5,472 nt of DNA, from NCBI GenBank assembly GCA_023388235.1, contig JAEWGQ010000121.1, positions 1-5,472 on the forward strand. Direction: 5' to 3'. A model generated the notes under the pieces. It searched no databases, was not told the DNA's origin, and was given only the letters and a program-made list of their open reading frames with translations. The position numbers were made by a program, and so were the translations under genes. Shown here in pieces: positions 1-5,472 of this stretch; within the stretch, counting starts at the first letter, position 1, and every line of letters begins with the position of its first letter. This stretch comes from Actinomycetes bacterium. GTDB taxonomy: Bacteria > Actinomycetota > Actinomycetes > Actinomycetales > Cellulomonadaceae.

Positions 1-18
1 GGTCCGGCGCGAGCGTGC

Positions 19-699
19 TCACGCCCGCACCCCGGCCTCGATCGCGCCGAGCGCGGCCAGCAGCGCCCGCGCGAGCCGCTCCTGGCCCTGCTCGCCGGCG
101 ACGGGCGGGCGCAGGTGCGCACCGACCTCGATCTGGACGGCGGGCACGCCGTGCGCCTGGGCCCAGGCCGTGACCGTCGTGGGCCGCATCGCGTCGAACA
201 GCCCGTCGGTCGTCACCCGCAGGCCGCTGCCGCGCAGCGCCTCGACCGCGGCGTCCGTCCCCTCCGGCCGCGGCCCGGGCCCGAGGCCGAGGTCGAGGTC
301 GTAGCCCGGGCGGGTGCGCATGCCGTGCAGGTCCACCACGACGGCCGGGCGGAGGGCGGCCACGCGGTCCTTCAGCGGGTGGTGCTCGTCCCAGTTCGCG
401 TCGCCGCCCGCGCCGCCGAGGGCGACGACCGCCGCGCAGCCGGTCACCTCGGCGAGCAGCAGGGCGAGCCCGCCCGTGCCGCGGTCGGCGAGCTTCGCGC
501 GCCCGTCGCGCCGGTGGTTGCACGCGTGCGGCGCGGTGACGACCACCACGGGCGCCACGGACCCGACGACCAGGAGCCCGTCGGCGTCGCCCGCGCCCGG
601 TTCGCCGTCGTACCCGGCCGCGGCGAACGGCTCCTCCAGGGCCGACCAGCGCCGGGCGAGCGGCGTGGCGACGGCCGTCTGTCCTGGTGGGGTGTGCAC
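19..699 (-). CDS. N-formylglutamate amidohydrolase-like metallohydrolase
   Basis: Predicted cytosolic zinc-dependent amidohydrolase of 226 aa with a GTG start and TGA stop. Visible motifs fit the N-formylglutamate amidohydrolase / AstE-like carboxypeptidase-fold superfamily: a TAPHA segment with His58 (likely metal ligand), ADRGTG at about 71-76, GDANWDEHHPLKD at about 99-111, VVDLHGMR with Asp123 and His125 (likely metal and catalytic site), and VPAVQIEVGAHLRP at about 185-198, where Glu191 is the likely catalytic glutamate. No signal peptide or membrane segment is seen. The substrate cannot be read from the sequence; formylglutamate is only the namesake substrate of the superfamily, and the protein is somewhat shorter than I expect of classical HutG-type enzymes. 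The start has no Shine-Dalgarno site; a weak -10-like CACCCT lies six bases upstream on this strand, so the mRNA may be leaderless. It is transcribed away from folC across a 65-base shared region. Family assignment is fairly sure, specific function is not. Confidence 0.72.
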   Translation of the reverse strand: MHTPPGQTAVATPLARRWSALEEPFAAAGYDGEPGAGDADGLLVVGSVAPVVVVTAPHACNHRRDGRAKLADRGTGGLALLLAEVTGCAAVVALGGAGGDANWDEHHPLKDRVAALRPAVVVDLHGMRTRPGYDLDLGLGPGPRPEGTDAAVEALRGSGLRVTTDGLFDAMRPTTVTAWAQAHGVPAVQIEVGAHLRPPVAGEQGQERLARALLAALGAIEAGVRA

Positions 700-764
700 C
701 GCCCCAGGGTGCCACGGCCGCCCCGGCCCGACGGCCGGTCCGGGGGCCCGTATGCTCGTGCCTC
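700..764. promoter_or_regulatory. Divergent promoter region between the amidohydrolase gene and folC
   Basis: These 65 bases are all that separates two divergent start codons, so they must hold both promoters unless transcription enters from outside. On the plus strand the best candidate is TATGCT (751-756) with a weak CCGACG -35 (728-733) 17 bases upstream. On the minus strand only a weak CACCCT (711-706) is seen. Neither gene has a Shine-Dalgarno site. The rest is GC-rich with no convincing operator. Confidence 0.45.
728..756 (+). promoter_or_regulatory. Candidate folC promoter for a leaderless transcript
   Basis: The hexamer TATGCT at 751-756 matches the TANNNT form of actinobacterial -10 elements. 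CCGACG at 728-733 shares the GAC core of TTGACA with a 17-base spacer. The GTG start of folC begins nine bases after the hexamer ends, where the first transcribed base would be expected, and no ribosome binding site lies between. The placement decides in favour of the 765 start. Inferred from sequence only. Confidence 0.5.
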
Positions 765-2096
765 GTGACGGACCCGCTGGACGAGGTGCTGCGCGGCATC
801 ATGGAGCGCGCGCCCGAGGACGACATCGACCCGACCCTGGAGCGCGTGCGGGCGGTGTGCGAGCTGCTCGGCGACCCCCAGCGCGCGTACCGCGTGGTGC
901 ACGTGACGGGCACGAACGGCAAGTCCTCGACGGCCGGGATGATCGAGCGGCTGGTGCGCGAGCACGGCCTGCGCACCGGACGGTTCACGAGCCCCCACCT
1001 GCACCGGGTGACGGAGCGCATCGCCGTGGACGGCGAGCCGATCAGCGACGAGCGGTTCGTCGAGGTGTGGCAGGACGTCGCGCCGTACGTGCACATGGTC
1101 GACGCCCGGGAGCAGGCCGAGGGCCGCCCGCGGCTGTCGTTCTTCGAGGTGTTCACGGTCATGGCCTTCGCGGCGTTCGCGGACGCCCCGGTGGACGTCG
1201 CGGTGATCGAGGTCGGGCTGGGCGGGCGCTGGGACGCCACCAACGTCGCGGACGGCGAGGTCGCGGTGATCACGCCCGTCGCGTACGACCACGAGCGGTA
1301 CCTGGGCCACACCCTCGTGGAGATCGCGGGGGAGAAGGCCGGCATCGTCAAGGACCGCGCGACGCTCGTGCTGTCCCGCCAGGAGGAGGACGCCGAGGGC
1401 GTGATCCTGCACGCGGCGGCCGAGCGCGGCGCGCGGGTGGTGCGCGAGGGCGTCGACATCGACGTCGTGGACCGCCGCGTCGCGGTCGGCGGGCAGCTGC
1501 TGGACCTGCGCGGCACCGGCGGGCTGTACACCGAGGTGTTCCTGCCGCTGCACGGCGAGCACCAGGCGCACAACGCCCTCGCGGCGCTCGCGGCCGTCGA
1601 GGCGCTGATCGCCGGGGGCGGGGCGCTCGACGGGTCGGTGGTCGAGGTGGCGTTCGCGGACGCGGAGTCCCCGGGCCGGCTGGAGCTGGTGCGGTCGAGC
1701 CCGACCGTGATCGTCGACGGCGCCCACAACCCCGCCGGCGCCCAGGCGCTGGTGACCGCCCTGGAGGAGGCCTTCGCGTTCCAGCGGATCGTCGGCGTGG
1801 TCGGGGTCATGGGGGACAAGGACGCCGAGGGCTTCCTCTCCGTCCTGGAGCCGTCGCTGGCCGAGGTCGTGGTGACCCGGTCGTCGTCGCCGCGCGCGAT
1901 GGACCTCGAGGACCTCGCCGAGCTCGCCGTGGAGGTGTTCGGCGAGGACCGCGTGCACGTGCGCGAGCGGCTGGACGACGCGGTGTCCCTGGCGGCCGAC
2001 CTCGCCGAGCGCGAGGTGGACCGCGGCGCGGCGGTCGTCGTGACGGGCTCGTTCCCGCTCGTGGCGGAGGCGCGCGTCCTCACCGGGCGCGCCTGA
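765..2096 (+). CDS. folC: Bifunctional folylpolyglutamate synthase / dihydrofolate synthase
   Basis: Cytosolic Mur-ligase-family enzyme that uses ATP to join glutamate to dihydropteroate and to add further glutamates to reduced folates. The 443-residue product has the family signatures: P-loop HVTGTNGKSS at 46-55, second signature VIEVGLGGRWDATNVA from 147, DHERYLGHT...IAGEKAGIVK at 175-196 including the lysine region that is carbamylated in the family, and DGAHNP at 318-323 opening the C-terminal domain. Length is normal. I chose GTG 765 because the protein begins TDPLDEVL there and a -10-like TATGCT sits eight bases upstream; the frame is open back to 687, but those 26 extra residues are Ala/Pro/Arg-rich, unlike the family, and would cover the promoter. 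Context is unusual: actinobacterial folC is commonly next to valS and ndk, whereas here it sits between a divergent amidohydrolase and the dha operon. Whether it is the sole folC of the genome cannot be told. Confidence 0.95.
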   Translation: MTDPLDEVLRGIMERAPEDDIDPTLERVRAVCELLGDPQRAYRVVHVTGTNGKSSTAGMIERLVREHGLRTGRFTSPHLHRVTERIAVDGEPISDERFVEVWQDVAPYVHMVDAREQAEGRPRLSFFEVFTVMAFAAFADAPVDVAVIEVGLGGRWDATNVADGEVAVITPVAYDHERYLGHTLVEIAGEKAGIVKDRATLVLSRQEEDAEGVILHAAAERGARVVREGVDIDVVDRRVAVGGQLLDLRGTGGLYTEVFLPLHGEHQAHNALAALAAVEALIAGGGALDGSVVEVAFADAESPGRLELVRSSPTVIVDGAHNPAGAQALVTALEEAFAFQRIVGVVGVMGDKDAEGFLSVLEPSLAEVVVTRSSSPRAMDLEDLAELAVEVFGEDRVHVRERLDDAVSLAADLAEREVDRGAAVVVTGSFPLVAEARVLTGRA

Positions 2097-2097
2097 G

Positions 2098-2127
2098 GCG
2101 CCCTGCACGAACGTGCACGGGGGGCGC
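2098..2127 (+). terminator. Inverted repeat just after folC: terminator stem and/or operator
   Basis: Starting one base after the folC stop, GCGCCC-TGCACG can pair with CGTGCA...GGGCGC, giving a 12-bp stem with a two-base AA apex and a four-base bulge (CGGG, 2118-2121) on the right arm. No T-tract follows, which is common for hairpin terminators in high-GC actinomycetes. The inner part, TGCACG-AA-CGTGCA (2104-2117), is a perfect dyad whose arms recur in the tetR promoter, so it may instead, or also, be a regulator binding site for the dha operon. Confidence 0.45.
2104..2117. promoter_or_regulatory. Candidate TetR operator upstream of dhaK
   Basis: Perfect 6-bp inverted repeat TGCACG-AA-CGTGCA. 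The same arms occur as TGCACG-T-CGTGCA at 4758-4770 in the promoter of the TetR gene that follows the operon. It ends 21 bases before the candidate dhaK -35 hexamer, a position that would suit activation at least as well as repression. Against it: the half-site spacing differs by one base between the two copies, and the repeat can be read as the tip of a folC terminator. Confidence 0.35.
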
Positions 2128-2138
2128 ACGATCTGCCC

Positions 2139-2167
2139 TTGACGGTCGGGACCCGCGCGGCGAGTGT
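2139..2167 (+). promoter_or_regulatory. Candidate promoter of the dhaKLM operon
   Basis: TTGACG at 2139-2144 matches five of six bases of the -35 consensus. After a 17-base spacer, GAGTGT at 2162-2167 keeps the A at position 2 and T at position 6 of a -10 element, a weak match. Transcription would start near 2174, giving a leader of about 48 bases that contains the hairpin at 2178-2195 and the dhaK ribosome binding site. Confidence 0.42.
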
Positions 2168-2177
2168 GGGCACTGTT

Positions 2178-2195
2178 CGCGGCGACGGCGCCGCG
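2178..2195 (+). other. Hairpin in the dhaK leader
   Basis: CGCGGCG-ACGG-CGCCGCG forms a perfect 7-bp stem with a four-base loop, all G:C pairs. It lies within the presumed 5' leader and ends 12 bases before the Shine-Dalgarno site. It could stabilise the mRNA or tune translation, but short G:C stems are frequent by chance at this base composition. Confidence 0.35.
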
Positions 2196-2207
2196 CCCGC
2201 TCGCACC

Positions 2208-2214
2208 GAAGGGG
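2208..2214 (+). promoter_or_regulatory. Ribosome binding site of dhaK
   Basis: GAAGGGG lies seven bases upstream of the GTG at 2222. It fixes this start even though the frame stays open, without a stop, far upstream through the folC region. Confidence 0.65.
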
Positions 2215-2221
2215 TCCCGAC

Positions 2222-3217
<996 letters not shown>

Positions 3218-3244
3218 CCGGTTCGCCGCCCGACCGGGTGCGTG

Positions 3245-3261
3245 GCCGTCGGCCCGACGGC
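3245..3261 (+). other. Intercistronic hairpin abutting the dhaL ribosome binding site
   Basis: GCCGTCG (3245-3251) and CGACGGC (3255-3261) are perfect complements with a three-base GCC loop. The stem ends exactly one base before the GGAGGT Shine-Dalgarno site of dhaL. In the 61-base dhaK-dhaL gap such a stem could set the DhaK:DhaL ratio or block 3'-5' mRNA decay. A weaker CCGGT/ACCGG stem (3218-3222 with 3233-3237) precedes it. Confidence 0.45.
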
Positions 3262-3267
3262 GGAGGT
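3262..3267 (+). promoter_or_regulatory. Ribosome binding site of dhaL
   Basis: GGAGGT is a near-perfect Shine-Dalgarno sequence 11 bases upstream of the ATG at 3279, slightly further than usual. It lies immediately downstream of the perfect hairpin at 3245-3261. Confidence 0.65.
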
Positions 3268-3278
3268 GGGAGCGCGAC

Positions 3279-3926
3279 ATGACGGATTCCCTGGGTGCGG
3301 ACTGGGCGGTGGCCTGGGTGCGCCGGACGGCGCAGGTCGTCGCCGAGAACCGGGAGGAGCTCATCGAGCTCGACCGGCAGATCGGGGACGGCGACCACGG
3401 CGAGAACCTGGCCAGGGGGTTCACCGCGGTGCTCGGCAAGCTCGACGCCCTGGACGCGCCGCCGGGCGACGTGGGCGCCGTGCTGAAGCTCGTGGCGACC
3501 ACGCTGATGTCCACGGTGGGCGGCGCGGCGGGCCCGCTGTACGGCACGGCGTACCTGCGCGCGGCGAAGGTCACCGGCGTGCCCGCGCTCGACAGCGCCG
3601 CGGTGGTGGCGATGCTCGAGGCGGGTCTCGAGGGGATCGTGGTCCGCGGCAAGGCGGCGCCGGGGGAGAAGACGATGGTCGACGCCTGGACGCCGGCGGT
3701 CGAGGCGGCCGTGCAGGCGGCGGACGCGGGCGCCTCGCCCGCCGCGGTGCTCGCGGCGGCGGCGGAGGCGGCGCGCTCGGGCGCGCAGGCCACGGTCCCG
3801 CTCGTCGCCACGAAGGGCCGGGCGTCGTACCTCGGCGAGCGGTCGGCGGGGCACCAGGACCCGGGCGCGACGTCGAGCGCGCTGATCCTGGAGGCCGCCG
3901 CGGCGACCGCGGCGGGTGCGGCGTGA
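3279..3926 (+). CDS. dhaL: Dihydroxyacetone kinase, ADP-binding subunit DhaL
   Basis: Nucleotide-carrying subunit of the kinase: it keeps a tightly bound Mg-ADP that is rephosphorylated in place by DhaM, then passes the phosphate to dihydroxyacetone on DhaK. The product is 215 aa, the usual DhaL size. LDRQIGDGDHGEN at 31-43 carries Asp32, Asp37 and Asp39, the metal-binding aspartates equivalent to E. coli Asp30, Asp35 and Asp37. GGAAGPLYG at 81-89 and KGRASYLGERSAGHQDPGA at 179-197 are the other conserved nucleotide-site segments. The protein should be soluble and all helical. The ATG at 3279 follows GGAGGT. The stop codon overlaps the dhaM start (GTGA, 3923-3926), indicating translational coupling. 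A DhaL that is separate from DhaK and followed by DhaM marks this as the PEP-dependent type, not the single-chain ATP-dependent kinase. Confidence 0.97.
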   Translation: MTDSLGADWAVAWVRRTAQVVAENREELIELDRQIGDGDHGENLARGFTAVLGKLDALDAPPGDVGAVLKLVATTLMSTVGGAAGPLYGTAYLRAAKVTGVPALDSAAVVAMLEAGLEGIVVRGKAAPGEKTMVDAWTPAVEAAVQAADAGASPAAVLAAAAEAARSGAQATVPLVATKGRASYLGERSAGHQDPGATSSALILEAAAATAAGAA

Positions 3927-4705
3927 CCGCGCCGGAGGCCGGCGGCCCGGGGACGGCGCCGGTCGCGCTGGTCCTCGTCTCGCACTCGGAGCGGCTGGCG
4001 CAGGGCGTGCGCGAGCTCGCGGCGCAGATGGCCCCGGGCGTCCTCATCCTGGCCGCGGGGGGTGACGGCTCCGGCGGGCTCGGCACGAGCTTCGACCTCG
4101 TCGAGCAGGCGCTGACCGAGGCGACCGCCGACGGGCGCTCGGCGGTCGTGCTGACCGACCTCGGCTCGGCGGTCCTCACGACCGAGTCGGTGCTCGAGCT
4201 CCTCGACGAGGACGTGGCGGCCCGGGTGCACCTCGCCGACGCGCCGCTGGTGGAGGCCGCCGTCGCGGCGGGGGTCACGGCGGCGGGCGGGGCGCCGGTG
4301 GGTGAGGTGCTCGGGGCGGCCGTCGCGGCCGGCGCCGGGTTCCCGCACGCGGTGGGGGCCGGCGACGTGCCCCCGGAGGACGGTGCGCCGGCGCCCGCGC
4401 CCGTGGCACGCCCCGCCGACGCGGCGGCCGACGCCCCCGGTCCGGACCGCCCGATCACCGCGCAGGTGGTGGTCCGCAACCCGATGGGGCTGCACGCCCG
4501 CCCGGCGGCCGTCCTGGCCCGGATGATGGCGGGCTTCGACGCGGCGGTTCAGGTGGACGGCGTGAACGGGGCGAGCGTGCTGGAGCTCATGCAGCTCGGC
4601 GCGACGCAGGGCCGGACGCTGGAGGTCTCCGCGACCGGACCGCAGGCGCGGGTCGCGGTGGACGCGTTCGTGGGGGCGGTCGAGGAGGGGTTCGGCGAGG
4701 TCTGA
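3923..4705 (+). CDS. dhaM: Dihydroxyacetone kinase phosphotransfer subunit DhaM (EIIA-HPr fusion)
   Basis: Phosphoryl carrier that recharges ADP on DhaL. The 260-residue protein has two domains. An N-terminal mannose-type EIIA-like domain (about 13-140) has the active-site His21 in LVSHSERLAQG, followed by GLGTSFDL and TDLGSAVLTTES. A linker at about 144-177 is rich in Pro, Ala and Asp. A C-terminal HPr-like domain (about 178-260) has GLHARPA with His191 and a Ser46-like residue, Ser218, before VLELMQLGA. Compared with B. subtilis HPr, the His-to-Ser interval is four residues shorter, a deletion in the beta-hairpin. The EI-like third domain of E. coli DhaM is absent, so phosphate must come from the cell's general EI. 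The GTG start overlaps the dhaL stop by four bases with only a weak upstream Shine-Dalgarno-like run, as expected for a coupled gene; the longer open frame upstream overlaps dhaL and has no similarity to the family. Confidence 0.93.
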   Translation: MTAPEAGGPGTAPVALVLVSHSERLAQGVRELAAQMAPGVLILAAGGDGSGGLGTSFDLVEQALTEATADGRSAVVLTDLGSAVLTTESVLELLDEDVAARVHLADAPLVEAAVAAGVTAAGGAPVGEVLGAAVAAGAGFPHAVGAGDVPPEDGAPAPAPVARPADAAADAPGPDRPITAQVVVRNPMGLHARPAAVLARMMAGFDAAVQVDGVNGASVLELMQLGATQGRTLEVSATGPQARVAVDAFVGAVEEGFGEV

Positions 4706-4710
4706 CCGCG

Positions 4711-4742
4711 GCGGGCGGTGTGGTCGGTCTCACCCCGCCCGC
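4711..4742 (+). terminator. Probable terminator hairpin of the dhaKLM operon
   Basis: Five bases after the dhaM stop, GCGGGCGG (4711-4718) pairs perfectly with CCGCCCGC (4735-4742) around a 16-base loop. An alternative fold extends the stem inward with GGTG/CACC and a two-base bulge. No T-tract follows, so this would be a U-less terminator of the kind often proposed in actinomycetes, or an mRNA 3' end stabiliser. It separates the operon from the tetR promoter. Confidence 0.5.
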
Positions 4743-4757
4743 GATGGTCCGGAAGTC

Positions 4758-4770
4758 TGCACGTCGTGCA
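4758..4770. promoter_or_regulatory. Candidate autoregulatory operator of the tetR gene
   Basis: Perfect inverted repeat TGCACG-T-CGTGCA lying just upstream of, and touching, the -10-like AAGAAT. A dimer bound here would block RNA polymerase, the standard way TetR-family proteins repress themselves. Identical arms occur upstream of dhaK at 2104-2117. No binding data; inferred from symmetry and position. Confidence 0.5.
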
Positions 4771-4775
4771 AGAAT
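4770..4775 (+). promoter_or_regulatory. Candidate -10 element of tetR, leaderless mRNA
   Basis: AAGAAT matches four of six bases of TATAAT, and the ATG at 4783 begins after a seven-base spacer, where transcription would start. No Shine-Dalgarno site precedes this ATG. The -35 is unclear; TGGTCC (4745-4750) is a poor match with a 19-base spacer. Confidence 0.4.
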
Positions 4776-4782
4776 GCACACC

Positions 4783-5406
4783 ATGCAGGAAGTCGACGAG
4801 CCCGCGGGGCTGCGCGCACGCAAGAAGCGCGCCCGCCTCGAGGCGCTCGTCGACGCCACCCACCGGCTCGCCGGTGAGCACGGCCTCGAGCGCGTCACCG
4901 TCGAGGCCGTCTGCGCCGAGGTCGGTGTCTCGGTGCGCACGTTCTTCAACTACTTCGAGTCCAAGGACGACGCCGTGCTCGGCATGGCGCACTGGCGGCT
5001 CGACCCCGCGGCGGCGGAGGCGTTCGCCGCGGGCGGCCCGAGCGGGGACCTGCTGCCCGACATGCAGGCCCTGGTGGCGAGCGTGCTCGACCACCCGCCG
5101 CTCGGCAAGGAGCGGATGGAGCGCGCCTTCGAGGTCGCCCAGGGGCACCCCGAGCTGTTCGTCCGCGCCTACACGCACGTGCAGGGCCTGCACGACGAGA
5201 TCGCGGCCCTGGTCCGCCGCCGGCTCGGCCCGGCCACCGACGAGTCGGTGGTGACGATGGTCGGCGGCCTGCTCGTGCTGCTGTCGCACGCCACCTTCGT
5301 CCGGTGGGACGCCACCGGCCGGGCGGGCGACGTGCACGACCACCTCCCGGCCGTCGTCGCGGACCTGGCGGGCGTGCTCGCCCCGGCCGCGCACGCCGCC
5401 CGCTGA
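4783..5406 (+). CDS. TetR/AcrR-family transcriptional regulator
   Basis: One-component DNA-binding regulator of 207 aa. The N-terminal domain is typical: basic LRARKKRARLEALVDATHRLAGEHG at about 10-34, then the helix-turn-helix VTVEAVCAEVGVSVRTFFNYFESKDDAV at about 38-65, ending in the FFNYFxSKDD form of the TetR signature. The C-terminal ligand-binding domain (about 70-207) is helical and does not reveal its ligand. I chose ATG 4783 from the -10-like AAGAAT; ATG 4774 (three residues longer) and ATG 4744 are possible, but the latter would place the palindrome at 4758-4770 inside the gene. It follows dhaKLM in the same direction after 77 bases, with its own operator-like palindrome. TetR-type control of dha genes is known (the L. 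lactis activator DhaS), which makes control of this operon plausible. Equally, regulators with this N-terminal signature often control a neighbouring efflux gene, which could lie beyond the window. Confidence 0.92.
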   Translation: MQEVDEPAGLRARKKRARLEALVDATHRLAGEHGLERVTVEAVCAEVGVSVRTFFNYFESKDDAVLGMAHWRLDPAAAEAFAAGGPSGDLLPDMQALVASVLDHPPLGKERMERAFEVAQGHPELFVRAYTHVQGLHDEIAALVRRRLGPATDESVVTMVGGLLVLLSHATFVRWDATGRAGDVHDHLPAVVADLAGVLAPAAHAAR

Positions 5407-5410
5407 CCGA

Positions 5411-5457
5411 CCCCGCACCACCAGGCACCACCCCGCACCATCCCGTACCACCCCGCC
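5411..5457. repeat. 10-bp tandem repeat array after tetR
   Basis: Four consecutive 10-base units (CCCCGCACCA, CCAGGCACCA, CCCCGCACCA, TCCCGTACCA) and a partial fifth (CCCCGCC) begin four bases after the tetR stop. The consensus is CCCCGCACCA; units 1 and 3 are identical. One strand is strongly pyrimidine/C-rich with little self-complementarity, so it does not look like a terminator. The remaining bases to the window end (5458-5472) hold nothing I can identify. Confidence 0.7.
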
Positions 5458-5472
5458 GGCGCACCCCCGGGC

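Noticed and set aside
687..764. Earlier ATG start for folC adding 26 residues.
   Set aside because: It would overlap the divergent gene's start, cover the TATGCT element, and add a Pro/Arg/Ala-rich tail unlike FolC proteins.
444..2129. Long open frame (561 codons) on the minus strand opposite folC.
   Set aside because: It is rich in His, Arg and Asp in the pattern of a reverse complement of a GC-rich gene, with no recognisable domain, and folC explains the sequence fully.
314..2221. The dhaK frame stays open upstream to an ATG at 314, which would give a 967-residue protein.
   Set aside because: The upstream part is Arg/Gly/Ala/Pro-rich low-complexity sequence antisense to or out of frame with two well-supported genes. 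Long open frames are expected at this GC content, and a Shine-Dalgarno site plus the DhaK N-terminus mark 2222.
3251..3261. An 11-base match GGCCCGACGGC shared with the folC promoter region (725-735).
   Set aside because: It is a low-information G/C string; at 3251 it is explained by the hairpin arm, and nothing else in the flanks is shared.
4720..4782. Earlier starts for the TetR gene at GTG 4720, ATG 4744 or ATG 4774.
   Set aside because: No Shine-Dalgarno site supports them, and 4720 and 4744 would put the palindrome within the coding region. ATG 4774 is not strictly excluded, but 4783 has the better spacing from AAGAAT.
5175..5195. CGTGCA and TGCACG arms facing each other inside the tetR gene.
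   Set aside because: They are in the opposite order around a short GC spacer, arise from common Val-His/Leu-His codons, and similar pieces occur in several coding stretches (for example near 1950 and 5331).

Overview
The window is extremely GC-rich and almost every codon ends in G or C. GTG starts are frequent and several genes lack a Shine-Dalgarno site but have a -10-like hexamer 6-8 bases before the start (probable leaderless mRNAs). Together with the gene content this points to a high-GC actinomycete, perhaps a Micrococcales lineage such as the Cellulomonas group. The phylum is a confident inference; the genus is a guess.

Layout. At the left, on the minus strand, lies a small amidohydrolase of the N-formylglutamate amidohydrolase/AstE-like metallohydrolase superfamily (19-699). 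Divergent from it, across 65 bases, is folC (765-2096), a folylpolyglutamate/dihydrofolate synthase. After a 125-base gap with an inverted repeat, a candidate promoter and a leader hairpin comes a complete PTS-dependent dihydroxyacetone kinase operon: dhaK (2222-3217), dhaL (3279-3926) and dhaM (3923-4705). A probable terminator hairpin follows, then a same-strand TetR-family regulator (4783-5406). The last 66 bases hold a short array of 10-bp tandem repeats and no recognisable gene.

How the genes work together. DhaM relays phosphate from PEP (through the general PTS enzyme EI, which must be encoded elsewhere) via its HPr-like His191 and its EIIA-like His21 to ADP bound on DhaL. DhaL then phosphorylates dihydroxyacetone held covalently by DhaK His219, giving dihydroxyacetone phosphate for glycolysis. 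All catalytic residues are visible and intact. The TetR protein is the obvious candidate regulator: its promoter carries a perfect palindrome (TGCACG-T-CGTGCA) whose two arms recur, one base further apart, upstream of dhaK (TGCACG-AA-CGTGCA). The second copy can also be read as part of a folC terminator stem, so the link is a hypothesis. FolC and the amidohydrolase have no evident functional tie to the dha genes.

I see no novel defence, mobile or RNA system here. The points most worth a second look are the shared palindrome, a sharp cluster of rare A/T-ending codons near the 3' end of dhaK, the two-domain EIIA-HPr DhaM, hairpins placed just upstream of the dhaK and dhaL ribosome binding sites, and the 10-bp repeats after tetR.
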